Below, piece by piece: positions 45,408 through 54,198 of a stretch of 64,000 nt of DNA. The notes beneath the pieces are model-generated. The model ran no database searches, had not been told where the DNA came from, and worked only from the letters and a program-made list of their open reading frames with translations. The position numbers and the translations under genes were made by a program. Source of the stretch: Rhodoblastus sp963736175 (lineage in GTDB: Bacteria; Pseudomonadota; Alphaproteobacteria; Rhizobiales; Beijerinckiaceae). The stretch lies in the NCBI GenBank assembly GCA_963736175.1, contig CAVTNU010000002.1, forward strand, positions 62,001 to 126,000, written 5' to 3'. Position 1 is the first letter of the stretch, and every line of letters begins with the position of its first letter.

Positions 45408-46912
45408 GAACGCCAGCTTTCGCTCGCCTGGGTCTTTGCGCCGTTTTCGTCGGACTTGCGGGCTGCGATCTGGCGCCGGTTTATGCGCCGCCGGAGGTCG
45501 CGGTTCCCGATCGGTTCAAGACCGCCGCGCCGTCCAGCGCGAAAGGCGAGCTTGGCGAAACCTGGTGGAGCGCCTTCCGCAGCGCCGAACTGGACCGGAT
45601 GGAGGCGCGGATCGAGGCTGATAATCCGGACTTCGCCGCCGCTCTCGCGCGTTACGAGCGCGCCAAGGCGGTGCTGGATCTGGCTCAATCCGCGTTCTAT
45701 CCGAACTTTTTGGCGCAACCCGCGCTCAGCGACAACAAACAGTCCAACGATCGGCCGCTGCGTTCGAAAAGCCAGCCCAATTATTATGGCGCCAACCAGA
45801 TTTTCGGCCAGGTGACCTGGGAGCTCGATCTGTGGGGCCGCATACGCGATCAGGTCGCCGCCGCCAAGGCGGGCGCGCAAGCCAATGACGACTTGCTTCA
45901 GGCGGCGCGAACCGCTTTGCACGCTTCTCTGGCGCGCGCCTATATCGCCTTGCGCGGAGCAGACGCCCAGGCCGCCCTGCTGGCGCGCACGATCGTCATC
46001 TACAAGTCGGCGCTTGTACTGACCGAAAGCCGTCTGCGCGGCAACGTCGCGCCGCCTATCGACGTCGAGCGCGCCAAAGTGCAATTGGCCAACGCCCAGG
46101 CTGCGGCGGCGGATATCGCGCAGGGCCGCGCCGTGCTGGAGGACCTGGTGGCGGCGCTCGTCGGTCAACCCGCCTCCTCGTTCAGAATCGCCGCCGCCGG
46201 AGCATTGCCGAGCATGCCGCACGGGCCGCGCAGCGCGCCTTCGACCCTGCTGCAGCGCCGTCCTGACGTCGCGGCGGCCGAACGGCTGATCCTCGTCGCC
46301 AATGAGCGCATCGGCGCCGCCAAGGCCGATTTCTTTCCTCGTTTCTATATTCTGCTTTCCGGCGGCACGCAGGACACCGGCTTGGCGCTCACCAATCTGC
46401 ACAACAGCTTGTGGAGCATCGGCCCCTCCGTCACGGCGCCGATTTTCGACGGCGGCCAGAGGCAGGCCAACCTCGAAATCGCGCGCGCCGACTTCAAGGT
46501 GGCGGCGGCCCAATATCAATCAACGGTTTTGGCGGCCTTCCAGGAAGTCGAGGACGCGCTCGCTTCGATCCGGCTGCTGGGCAAGGAATACAGGGCTTTG
46601 TCAGTTTCCTCGACGGCGGCGCAACGCGCGCTGAACATGTCGATGAGCCTTTATACGGATGGAGCGGCGTCGTCGCTCGACGTCGTCACGTCGCAAAGCG
46701 CCGCACTCGACGCGCAGCGGGCGGAGATCGCCGTCCAGACGCGTCTGCTGCAGCAATATGTGGCGCTCATGCTGGCTTTGGGCGGCGGTTGGAGCGGGCA
46801 GGCGCCGCCGTCCGAGCCGACGGGTTCTCCCGGACTCGCGTTGCTCGGGCCGCAGGGCGTCGATCCTGGCCAGCCGGCGCGGGACGCTGGCGCGGCGGAA
46901 GCGCGCCGGTAA
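45404..46912 (+). CDS. Outer-membrane efflux lipoprotein, NodT/OprM type
   Basis: TolC-like trimeric channel (502 aa). A lipoprotein signal ends at LAGC (Cys about 23), then YAPPEVAVPDRF, the NodT-type start, and two repeated OEP helical domains with DLWGRIRDQVAAAKAG and GGQRQANLEIARADFKVA. The C-terminal Pro/Gly-rich tail is probably disordered. It completes the permease-adaptor-channel operon. Confidence 0.92.
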   Translation: MRTPAFARLGLCAVFVGLAGCDLAPVYAPPEVAVPDRFKTAAPSSAKGELGETWWSAFRSAELDRMEARIEADNPDFAAALARYERAKAVLDLAQSAFYPNFLAQPALSDNKQSNDRPLRSKSQPNYYGANQIFGQVTWELDLWGRIRDQVAAAKAGAQANDDLLQAARTALHASLARAYIALRGADAQAALLARTIVIYKSALVLTESRLRGNVAPPIDVERAKVQLANAQAAAADIAQGRAVLEDLVAALVGQPASSFRIAAAGALPSMPHGPRSAPSTLLQRRPDVAAAERLILVANERIGAAKADFFPRFYILLSGGTQDTGLALTNLHNSLWSIGPSVTAPIFDGGQRQANLEIARADFKVAAAQYQSTVLAAFQEVEDALASIRLLGKEYRALSVSSTAAQRALNMSMSLYTDGAASSLDVVTSQSAALDAQRAEIAVQTRLLQQYVALMLALGGGWSGQAPPSEPTGSPGLALLGPQGVDPGQPARDAGAAEARR

Positions 46913-46993
46913 CCGGACGCGGGCGCAAGCTTTTCATCCGCCGTGCGGGTTCAGTGCGCACGCGCCGTGGGCGGTGAACGTCCGGCGACGATT

Positions 46994-47039
46994 AGAGCAT
47001 GTTGTTGTCAGGTGGTTCCACCTGACAACAACATGCTCT
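46994..47039. repeat. 46-bp perfect palindrome, copy 1
   Basis: Two 22-base arms around a central TT, perfectly complementary (left arm begins AGAGCATGTTGTTGTC). It lies 81 bases after the RND operon. It could form a very stable hairpin; no T run follows, so a classical terminator is not indicated. A second copy lies at 47715. Confidence 0.85.
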
Positions 47040-47291
47040 GACCAAATCGAAATAATTTTCGAACTTTCGCCGAGAGATGACGCAAGTCACTTTGGGTCGG
47101 CGGAAACAGATATTATATGAACCAATCTGACGCCAGCATCGGGATCGATGGGTTTCGCCGCCACGCGGCTTCATCGGTGAGTATATGCCGGCGCTCCCGC
47201 CAACGCGCGGGATCAGCGACGATCAAGTTCCGATCGGGCTGACAGAATAATCCAATCAGGGAACGAACGTCCGGCATGACGTGAGACGAAA

Positions 47292-47552
47292 ATGCTGGGT
47301 TCTGTCGATTTGCGCGATTGGGTTTTTGACAGCGACGACGCCTTGCGCGCTTCGCTCCGGCTTTGCCCGCAAATACGGGCGCTCGCTCGGGCGCCGGCAA
47401 ATCTGACGACGGCCTTGGCCTCGCTCGTCGGGCTCGACGGCGAAGCCATGGGTCTGGCGCAACGATTCGCCGCTGGCGAATTGCTTGAAAACGCCGAGAT
47501 CGCTCTGCTGGCGGACGCGCTGGACGTTGGTCATTCGCGCGACGCGTTTTGA
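47292..47552 (+). CDS. Small hypothetical protein between the two palindromes
   Basis: An 86-aa ORF (ATG 47292) with balanced composition, an acidic N-terminus (LGSVDLRDWVFDSDDALRASLRLC) and two Ala/Leu-rich helices (LTTALASLVG, ENAEIALLADALDVG). No family recognised. The upstream GTGAGACGAAA is a weak ribosome site. The rest of the 885-base gap, apart from the palindromes, shows no coding signal. Confidence 0.45.
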   Translation: MLGSVDLRDWVFDSDDALRASLRLCPQIRALARAPANLTTALASLVGLDGEAMGLAQRFAAGELLENAEIALLADALDVGHSRDAF

Positions 47553-47712
47553 ACGGACGTCGTCGTTCTCTAGAGATTCCCGTTTCGCCGCAAGCTCTTG
47601 AACAAAAAGTCGACACCGTCGGCGGCCATGGAAACGCCAATGGAACGCGCCGGCGCTGACGTCGAGACGAAACCGTTGCGTCCGTCCGACTGTTGCTGCG
47701 ATAGAGAGAGGC

Positions 47713-47762
47713 TTAGAGCGTGTTGTTGTCGGGTGGTTCCACCTGACAACAACACGCTCTAA
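47713..47762. repeat. 50-bp near-perfect palindrome, copy 2
   Basis: Same element as at 46994 with the same central core GGTGGTTCCACC. The base pair at arm position 6 has changed from A/T to G/C on both arms; one arm-17 position is G opposite T. Here TTAGAGC and GCTCTAA extend the symmetry, giving TA at both edges. It lies 36 bases before the solute-binding protein gene. Confidence 0.85.
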
Positions 47763-47797
47763 TATTCGCGTCAGGCGATGGCGAGGGATCGTGAATC

Positions 47798-48697
47798 ATG
47801 GCGACGTCCGGGCAGGGCAAACGGCGAAATCTTAGCGGCGCGCCGGCATTCCCGCGTCTGCTGCGCCTTTGTCTCGCCGGCTTGACGATTCTTGGGTGTT
47901 CGACATTGGCGGCGGAGCCCGCGCCGACGCCCGATGTGTTCATGCCGAGTTTTTTCGATCGGCAGCGGCGTTTTCCGGTCCCGGATATGTCGACGATCAA
48001 GATTATCCGGTTCCTGACCGACGACGAATTTCCGCCCTTTCAATATCTGGGGCCAGATGGCGCGTTGACCGGCTTCAATGTCGAGATCGCGCGCGCCGTC
48101 TGCGAGGAGTTGAAGGTCGCCTGCACAATTCAGGCGCGGCGCTGGGATACTCTGCTCGATGCGCTCGCCGAGCGCAGCGGCGACGCGGTGATCGCCTCGC
48201 TCAAGGACAGCGACGCCAATCGCGCCCGCGTCGATTTCTCGGCGCCCTATTATTTGACCCCCGGTCGCTTTATCGCCCTCGTCGGCGCTCCGGCGCGCCA
48301 GGTCCTGCCTGAGACGCTGATCGACGTCAGCGTCGGCGTCGAGGCGGGCAGCGCGCATGAAGCGTTCCTGCGGAAATTTTACAGAGCCGCGCGCCTCGTC
48401 AGCTTTTCCAGCGCCGCCGAAATGCACACGGCCTTGAAAAACGGCGAGATCGAGCTCGCTTTCGGCGACGCGCCCACGCTGGCGATCTGGATGAACGGCG
48501 CCGATTCGGAAAATTGCTGCGCCTTTCGCGGCGGCCCCTTTCTCGAACCGGCGTTTTTTGGCAATGGCGTCGGGGTCGCGCTCCGCAAGGGCGACGCGGC
48601 GCTGCGTCGCGCCCTCGACTATGCGTTGCAGCGGCTCGACGAACGCGGCGCGATAGCTGAGCTCTACTTGAAATATTTTCCGATTGGCATTTATTGA
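47798..48697 (+). CDS. Family-3 extracellular solute-binding protein
   Basis: A 299-aa periplasmic binding protein of the amino-acid (PBPb) type. An N-terminal hydrophobic segment LLRLCLAGLTILGCSTLAAEPA acts as signal, possibly a lipoprotein (LGC). The fold follows IRFLTDDEFPPFQYLGPDGALTGFNVEIARAVCEEL, the ligand Arg/Asp region SDANRARVDFSAPYYLTPGRF, and GVEAGSAHEAFL. No permease or ATPase gene is adjacent, so the transport partner is elsewhere, or it may sense rather than transport. Confidence 0.87.
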   Translation: MATSGQGKRRNLSGAPAFPRLLRLCLAGLTILGCSTLAAEPAPTPDVFMPSFFDRQRRFPVPDMSTIKIIRFLTDDEFPPFQYLGPDGALTGFNVEIARAVCEELKVACTIQARRWDTLLDALAERSGDAVIASLKDSDANRARVDFSAPYYLTPGRFIALVGAPARQVLPETLIDVSVGVEAGSAHEAFLRKFYRAARLVSFSSAAEMHTALKNGEIELAFGDAPTLAIWMNGADSENCCAFRGGPFLEPAFFGNGVGVALRKGDAALRRALDYALQRLDERGAIAELYLKYFPIGIY

Positions 48698-48754
48698 GGC
48701 CGTTTTGCGCCCCGCGCAGGCCGAACTCGGGCGACGCCGTTGCAGGAGCATAGG

Positions 48755-49243
48755 ATGCGTGAATTGCAAAAGCCCGGCGTCATTCCGCTGGCCGAGGTCA
48801 CCGCGATGAGCGGCGTCGATTTCCTGCGCGGCGTGATGGAGGGACGTTATCCCGGCGCGCCGATCGCCAAGACTCTTAATTTCTGGCTGGCCTCGGTCGA
48901 AAAAGGCGCCGTCGCGTTCGAGGGCGAGCCGACGCCGGATTATTTCAATCCGATTTCGACGATTCACGGCGGCTGGGCCTGCACCATCCTCGACAGCGCT
49001 CTCGCCTGCGCCATCCATTCGATGCTGAAGCCCGGGCAGGGCTATACTTCGGTCGATATCAAGGTCAATTTCGTCAAGGCGGTGCTGCCGGGCGAAATTT
49101 TGCGATGCGACGCGAAAATCCTGCATTTCGGCGGCCGGATAGCGACCTCCGAGGGCTATTTACGCAACAAGGATGGTGTTTTGTTCGCGCACGGCGTGCA
49201 AACGGGGATGATTTTCGGCGCCGGCTCGAGCAAGGCGCGATGA
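48755..49243 (+). CDS. PaaI-family (hotdog) thioesterase
   Basis: Acyl-CoA thioesterase of the hotdog fold (162 aa). The key motif is YFNPISTIHGGWACTILDSALACAIHSM, with HGG and the downstream Asp typical of PaaI, then YTSVDIKVNFVKAVLPGE. AGGAG eight bases upstream favours the ATG at 48755 over the TTG at 48740. Substrate unknown. Confidence 0.87.
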   Translation: MRELQKPGVIPLAEVTAMSGVDFLRGVMEGRYPGAPIAKTLNFWLASVEKGAVAFEGEPTPDYFNPISTIHGGWACTILDSALACAIHSMLKPGQGYTSVDIKVNFVKAVLPGEILRCDAKILHFGGRIATSEGYLRNKDGVLFAHGVQTGMIFGAGSSKAR

Positions 49244-49360
49244 CGATCGCTGGGGCCGCCGCGCGGCGTTAATGGCTTTGCCGAAAAAAGCGGCGGGCCG
49301 TCTTGACGCGGCCGCGCGCCTCGCCGCAAATCCGCCATCGCATCCTCAAGGACGAAATCC

Positions 49361-50608
49361 ATGGCCAACGCCTCGCCTGTCTCGCCGCTCGCGCCCAAAA
49401 GCTATCCGGACATGCCGGAAATCGAGGGCGTTCGCCTGGCCGCGGGGGCGGCAGGCGTCCGCTACAAGGATCGCACCGACGTTATGATGGCCGTGTTCGA
49501 TGCGGGCGCGCAGGCGGCGGGCGTGTTCACGACCTCCAAATGCCCTTCGGCGCCGGTCGACTGGTGTCGCGCCAAATTGCCCGGCGGGGAAGCGCGGGCG
49601 CTGGTCGTCAATTCCGGCAACGCCAACGCCTTTACGGGCAAGGCCGGCAAGGACGCCGTCAAGGCCACCGCCAAGTTGGCGGCTAAGGCCGTCGGCGCCG
49701 AGGAAGACGAGATTTTCCTCGCCTCCACCGGCGTCATCGGCGAACCGCTCGACGCCGGCAAATTTGATGGCGTGCTCGACGAACTGACGCAAAAGGCGCG
49801 GCCCGACGGTTGGCTCGAAGCCGCCAAGGCGATCATGACCACAGACACGTTTCCCAAACTCGCCACCGCCAAGGCGCGGCTTGGCGGCCTCGACGTGACC
49901 ATCAATGGTTTCGCCAAAGGCGCCGGCATGATCGCCCCCGACATGGCGACAATGCTCGCCTATGTCTTCACCGACGCGCCGATCGCCGCGCAGGCGCTAC
50001 AAAAGCTTTTGTCCCACGGCGTCAAATCGACGTTCAACAGCATCACCGTCGACAGCGATACATCGACCTCCGACACGTTGATGGCGTTCGCCACCGGGGC
50101 CGCCGAAAAGCGCGGCGCGCCCAGGATTAAAAAAGCCAGCGACAAACGTCTCGGCGATTTCCGCGAAAAGTTCGAGGCGGTCTTGCTCGATCTCGCCCAG
50201 CAAGTGGCGCGCGACGGCGAAGGCGCGCGCAAATTCCTTGAAGTGCGCGTCAAAGGCGCCGATACGCACAAGGCAGCCAAGCGCGTCGCCCTGTCGATCG
50301 CCAATTCGCCGCTGGTGAAGACGGCGGTCGCCGGCGAAGACGCCAATTGGGGCCGCGTCGTCATGGCGGTCGGCAAGGCCGGGGAGAAAGCCGAGCGGGA
50401 TCTGTTGTCGATCTGGTTCGGCGCTATTCGCGTCGCTCACGACGGAATGCGCGATCCCGACTATGACGAGGCCGCCGCCAGCGCCGTGATGAAAGCCGAT
50501 CATATCGTCGTCACCGCCGATCTCGGCCTGGGCAAAGGCGAAGCGCGCGTGTGGACCTGCGACCTCACCAAGGACTATGTCGCGATCAACGGCGATTACC
50601 GGTCCTGA
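49361..50608 (+). CDS. argJ: Bifunctional glutamate N-acetyltransferase / N-acetylglutamate synthase
   Basis: Arginine biosynthesis enzyme (415 aa), self-cleaving into two chains. The cleavage site lies in PDMATMLAYVFTDA, where the Thr is the nucleophile; KGAGMIAP precedes it, and DTSTSDTLMAFATG and GEDANWGRVVMAVGKAG follow. It recycles the acetyl group from N-acetylornithine. Close upstream of mutT, 16 bases apart. Confidence 0.95.
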   Translation: MANASPVSPLAPKSYPDMPEIEGVRLAAGAAGVRYKDRTDVMMAVFDAGAQAAGVFTTSKCPSAPVDWCRAKLPGGEARALVVNSGNANAFTGKAGKDAVKATAKLAAKAVGAEEDEIFLASTGVIGEPLDAGKFDGVLDELTQKARPDGWLEAAKAIMTTDTFPKLATAKARLGGLDVTINGFAKGAGMIAPDMATMLAYVFTDAPIAAQALQKLLSHGVKSTFNSITVDSDTSTSDTLMAFATGAAEKRGAPRIKKASDKRLGDFREKFEAVLLDLAQQVARDGEGARKFLEVRVKGADTHKAAKRVALSIANSPLVKTAVAGEDANWGRVVMAVGKAGEKAERDLLSIWFGAIRVAHDGMRDPDYDEAAASAVMKADHIVVTADLGLGKGEARVWTCDLTKDYVAINGDYRS

Positions 50609-50624
50609 TCGCGAGGAAGGGACC

Positions 50625-51026
50625 ATGAAGATTCTGCTGGTCGTCGCTGTGGCGCTGATCGACGCTGATGGCCGCGTTTTGCTGGCGCAAAGGCCGCCGG
50701 GCAAAAATCTAGCCGGTCTTTGGGAGTTTCCCGGCGGCAAGGTCGAGCACGGCGAACGGCCGGAGACCTCGCTCATCCGCGAGCTCGACGAGGAATTGGC
50801 GATCACGGTGAAGGAGCCGTGTCTCGCCCCGCTCAGTTTCGCCAGTCACGCCTACGAGGATTTCCATCTCCTGATGCCGCTCTATGTCTGCCGGCGTTGG
50901 GAAGGAACGGCGAGGGCCCGCGAAGGCCAGACGCTGAAATGGGTTTTCCCGCGCGACATGCGCGACTATCCGATGCCGCCGGCCGACGCGCCGCTCATTC
51001 CAGCGCTCATCGATCTGCTGGGCTAG
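50625..51026 (+). CDS. mutT: 8-oxo-dGTP diphosphatase (Nudix)
   Basis: A 133-aa Nudix hydrolase cleansing oxidised dGTP. The Nudix box is GGKVEHGERPETSLIRELDEELAI (GxEx-REL-EE pattern) near residue 38, and VAVALIDADGRVLLAQRPPGKNLAGLWEFPGG matches MutT. It begins 16 bases after argJ with GAGGAAGGGA as ribosome site, so it is likely co-transcribed; the argJ-mutT pairing is common in Rhizobiales. Confidence 0.93.
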   Translation: MKILLVVAVALIDADGRVLLAQRPPGKNLAGLWEFPGGKVEHGERPETSLIRELDEELAITVKEPCLAPLSFASHAYEDFHLLMPLYVCRRWEGTARAREGQTLKWVFPRDMRDYPMPPADAPLIPALIDLLG

Positions 51027-51033
51027 CGTCCGC

Positions 51034-51058
51034 CCGACGAGTAGGTCTCGTCGGAGCT
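51034..51058. terminator. Terminator-like hairpin after mutT
   Basis: Stem CCGACGAG/CTCGTCGG with a five-base loop, followed by AGCTTTTC, between the convergent mutT and dnaA genes. Confidence 0.6.
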
Positions 51059-51119
51059 TTTCGTCGCCAGGACGATACGGCGAAGTCGGCCGGAGCGAGC
51101 CAACGCCGGCGTCGAACGA

Positions 51120-52586
51120 TCAATCGCTCAGCATGCGCTTGAGCAATTCGATCTCCTCGTTCAGCGAGGAATTCTTGCCGACCAGACCTTCGATCTTGCG
51201 CACCGCGTGCAGCACGGTGGTGTGATCGCGACCGCCAAAACGCCGGCCTATTTCCGGCAGCGACCGCAGGGTCATCGTTTTGGACAGGTACATGGCGATC
51301 TGACGCGGAAGCACGACATTGGCGGTGCGCCTCGACGACAGGATATCGGCGCGGCTGACGTTGAAATGTGTCGCCACCAGTTTTTGAATGTCCTCGATTT
51401 TAACGCGCTTGGGTTCGCGCACGCGCACCAGATCGCGGATGGCCGCCTCCGCCGCTTCGAGATTCAGAACCGAGCCGGCAAGCTGGGAATGGGCCAGCAA
51501 ACGGTTGACCGCGCCGTCGAGATCGCGTCCGTTGGTCTCGATCGCCTTGGCCACCAGGGTCACAACGCGCGGGGAAACGTCAAAGCCGGGGTGGGCTAAC
51601 TTGGCGGCGCCGATGCGCGCTTCGAGGATGGCGACGCGCAAGGCCTCATCGAGCGCTTGCATTTCCACGCAAAGTCCGCCAGCGAGGCGTGAGCGCACGC
51701 GCTCTTCGAGATTTTCCAGTTCGGCGGGCGAACGATCGGCGGCGATCACCACCTGTCTGCCGGCGTCGATCAGCGCGTTCAACGTATGACAGAACTCCTG
51801 CTGGATCGATTTGCCCTGGAGGAATTGCATGTCGTCGATCACCAGCACGTCGATGGCGCGCAGCTTGTCCTTGAAGGCCAGGGCGTTTTGCGTCTTCAGC
51901 GCGGAAACGAAGCCATACATGAATTTTTCGGCGGTCAGATAGGTGACCCGCTTGCCCGCTTCGATGCAGGCTTGCGCCGTCGCCTGCAACAGATGCGTTT
52001 TGCCCAGCCCGACGGCCGAATGAATATAGAGCGGATTGTACAGCGCGCTCTCGCCGGAACGATGGCGGGTGATCTGGCTTGCCGCCGCATAGGCCAATTG
52101 GTTGGATGGGCCGACAAGAAATGTCGCAAAGGTCATGCGCCTGTCGAGCGGCGATCCGCCAAATCCTGCGCCTTGCCCGATCTCGCCCGCCGAGTGCGTC
52201 GCCGCGCAAGGGGCGGGGCGAGGGCTCGCGGCGGCTTCGACGCCCGGCGCCTTGTCGGCGACGATGAACTTATGCGGGGCGGGCCGGCCAGCGCCGCGCA
52301 CCATCAATTCGATGTCCGTCGCGCCGGGGAGCTCTTCGACGATCACGGCGCGCAAACGATCGAGATAATGCGCCCGTATCCAGCTCTTCAGGAATTTCGT
52401 CGGCACCGACATCATGGCGCAGCCTTCATGGACGCCGTCGAGTTCGAGGCTCGCAAACCAGGAGGAATATACGGCCTCGCCGATCTCCGACTTCAACCTT
52501 TTGCGCGCGCGCGCAAAAGCCTCGCTGCGCGAGGCGGCGGTTTCGCAGATGGGCGTCGATGTCATGAGAATTTGTGCTTCCGACAT
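51120..52586 (-). CDS. dnaA: Chromosomal replication initiator DnaA
   Basis: DnaA (488 aa). Domain I occupies about 1-90; AAA+ begins near residue 135 with NPLYIHSAVGLGKTHLLQA (Walker A) and VLVIDDMQFLQGK (Walker B); domain IV has the box-binding signature GRRFGGRDHTTVLHAVRKIE near the C-terminus. The first Walker Gly is Ser (SAVGLGKT), a variation I believe also occurs in other Rhizobiales. ATG 52586 (MSEAQ) is preferred; a GTG at 52622 adds 12 residues. Transcribed away from nfu. Confidence 0.96.
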   Translation of the reverse strand: MSEAQILMTSTPICETAASRSEAFARARKRLKSEIGEAVYSSWFASLELDGVHEGCAMMSVPTKFLKSWIRAHYLDRLRAVIVEELPGATDIELMVRGAGRPAPHKFIVADKAPGVEAAASPRPAPCAATHSAGEIGQGAGFGGSPLDRRMTFATFLVGPSNQLAYAAASQITRHRSGESALYNPLYIHSAVGLGKTHLLQATAQACIEAGKRVTYLTAEKFMYGFVSALKTQNALAFKDKLRAIDVLVIDDMQFLQGKSIQQEFCHTLNALIDAGRQVVIAADRSPAELENLEERVRSRLAGGLCVEMQALDEALRVAILEARIGAAKLAHPGFDVSPRVVTLVAKAIETNGRDLDGAVNRLLAHSQLAGSVLNLEAAEAAIRDLVRVREPKRVKIEDIQKLVATHFNVSRADILSSRRTANVVLPRQIAMYLSKTMTLRSLPEIGRRFGGRDHTTVLHAVRKIEGLVGKNSSLNEEIELLKRMLSD

Positions 52587-53352
52587 TGTTTTTGCTTCTT
52601 GATTAGAAATTCGGACGTCCACACCCGATCAACGGGCGCAAAAGGCCGCGTCCGAAAGCGCGAAACCTTCGGCGAAAACCAGCAGTCTTAAGAAAAATGC
52701 GCGCGCTCGCGCGCTCAGACTAGGAAAGGGCCCGACAAGGACCGCTTCGCCATGCGCCCAGCCCGGGACCAGAGTCCAGGCGCGTCAATCGCGGCGCCAA
52801 AAAGCCTCCAGCACGCGGCGCATTGTGGCGCGCCTCGCTTTGAAAAAATGTCATAGCGTCCCCCAGCCACGGAAATGAAAATTTCCGCATCCGCGCTTGA
52901 ACCGTTGATCTTAAGTGTTGCCGCTAAGCCTCAAGCCGATCGCCGAAACCGTTAAACGCGCCCAATTCGTCCGCTGCCTAAGCCCAATTTCCAACCCCGT
53001 CTTCAGTCAAGACGAAAAGGCCGGAAATCTGTTACAAGCTGTTGGAGTTGTTCGTTATTTCGCGCGTCCGCCGCTCATCGCCACCGACCTTCAGACCATA
53101 CACAGGCCCCCATCGGCGCGCAATAACCGAAATGAAAAATCGAGATCGTCCGCCCCCATTTTTGTGACGCACTTTGTCGCGCCTAGGTTGTATGAACGTT
53201 AACCGACTGATTCAGCGCCATGCGATCATCAGGCGGAGATGGAGCGTCGTTCGCCGGGATTCACGCAGTGGGTCGATTTGGCGCCAAAGCGTTCTGTTGT
53301 CAAGCGCGCGAATTATCGACCAGACTCGTCCTTTATCTATAATATATTGAAT

Positions 53353-53367
53353 TTAAGCGAACTTTAG
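53353..53367 (+). promoter_or_regulatory. CtrA-like site TTAA-N7-TTAG
   Basis: One mismatch to TTAA-N7-TTAA, with exact spacing, 228 bases upstream of nfu in the divergent dnaA promoter region. Confidence 0.4.
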
Positions 53368-53386
53368 TGATCGCCAAAAAACCCGT

Positions 53387-53408
53387 CACAATTTTTTCTT
53401 AAATTGTG
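53387..53408. promoter_or_regulatory. Inverted repeat CACAATTT-N6-AAATTGTG
   Basis: Perfect eight-base arms with six-base spacer, 20 bases after the CtrA-like site. Suits a dimeric repressor; identity unknown. Confidence 0.4.
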
Positions 53409-53594
53409 GCGTGAATGCATAATTGACACGCCGGTTGCCGCGTGCGGCGCGAGAATCGCTATCGGAGCGCGCGCGGCCTCTGTCTGAACCGTTGACGAAA
53501 CGCGGCGCGATCTGTTCTTGCGGGCGTGAATTTGCTAAAGAGGGGCGTGTCCAAGCGCCGGCCTTGAACCGGACGAATTGGGAAGGCGAGTTAC

Positions 53595-54149
53595 ATGTTC
53601 ATTCAGACGGAAGCCACGCCGAATCCGGCGACGTTGAAATTTCTACCTGGCCGCGCTGTTTTGGCGAATGGCGCGCGCGAAATCCGGAACAGCGAAGAGG
53701 CCGCCGCGTCGCCGCTCGCCGGAGCGCTGTTGTCGATCGAAGGCGTCAGCGCCGTGTTTTTTGGTCCGGACTTCATTTCGGTCACGAAGAACGCGGGCGA
53801 ATGGCCGCATCTCAAGCCGGCCATACTTGGCGCGATCATGGAACATTATATGTCCGGAGCGCCGCTGCTGCTCGACGGCGGCGCAGAGACGGCGGCGCAG
53901 GAGTTTTTCGCCGACGAGGACGCGCAGATCGTCGCGACGATCAAGGAATTGATCGAAACGCGCGTGCGCCCGGCCGTGGCGGGCGACGGCGGCGACATCG
54001 TCTTTCGCGGCTTTAAGGACGGCGTCGTGTTCCTCGCCATGAAAGGCGCATGTTCGGGATGTCCCTCGTCCACAGCGACGCTGCGGAACGGCGTCCAGAA
54101 TCTGCTGCGCCATTTCGTGCCGCAGGTTCAGTCGGTCGAGCAGGTCTGA
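53595..54149 (+). CDS. Nfu-type iron-sulfur scaffold protein
   Basis: A 184-aa NifU-like protein. It has an N-terminal Nfu domain (MFIQTEATPNPATLKFLPG, EGVSAVFFGPDFISVTK) and a C-terminal NifU domain with the cluster-binding Cys pair in GACSGCPSS near residue 151. It carries Fe-S clusters to target enzymes such as MiaB, which is encoded in the same cluster. First gene of the rhizobial nfu-tsaB-rimI-miaB array. Confidence 0.94.
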   Translation: MFIQTEATPNPATLKFLPGRAVLANGAREIRNSEEAAASPLAGALLSIEGVSAVFFGPDFISVTKNAGEWPHLKPAILGAIMEHYMSGAPLLLDGGAETAAQEFFADEDAQIVATIKELIETRVRPAVAGDGGDIVFRGFKDGVVFLAMKGACSGCPSSTATLRNGVQNLLRHFVPQVQSVEQV

Positions 54150-54198
54150 CGGCCGCGCGCCTATTCGCGCCACGGCGCCTTTAATGTATAAGGCGCTC

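Larger units (their letters stand above)
52587..53594. promoter_or_regulatory. 1-kb intergenic region dnaA / nfu
   Basis: No convincing gene. The part nearest nfu (53320-53410) is AT-rich and holds TTAA-N7-TTAG at 53353-53367 and an inverted repeat at 53387-53408. Short GANTC sites occur at about 53256 and 53321. DnaA-box-like sequences are weak (CCATACACA near 53096), so I do not call an origin. Confidence 0.45.

Noticed and set aside
47113..47640. Minus-strand 175-codon ORF between the palindromes
   Set aside because: Arg/Pro/Ala-rich shadow of the 86-aa plus-strand ORF, with no motif and no ribosome site.
51900..52100. Altered Walker A (SAVGLGKT) in DnaA as a loss of function
   Set aside because: GLGKT is intact, and I believe the first-Gly change also occurs in other Rhizobiales DnaA proteins, so it is not taken as unusual.
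52587..53594. Possible chromosome origin beside dnaA
   Set aside because: No cluster of good DnaA boxes was visible, only isolated weak matches; dnaA is often not at the origin in alphaproteobacteria.
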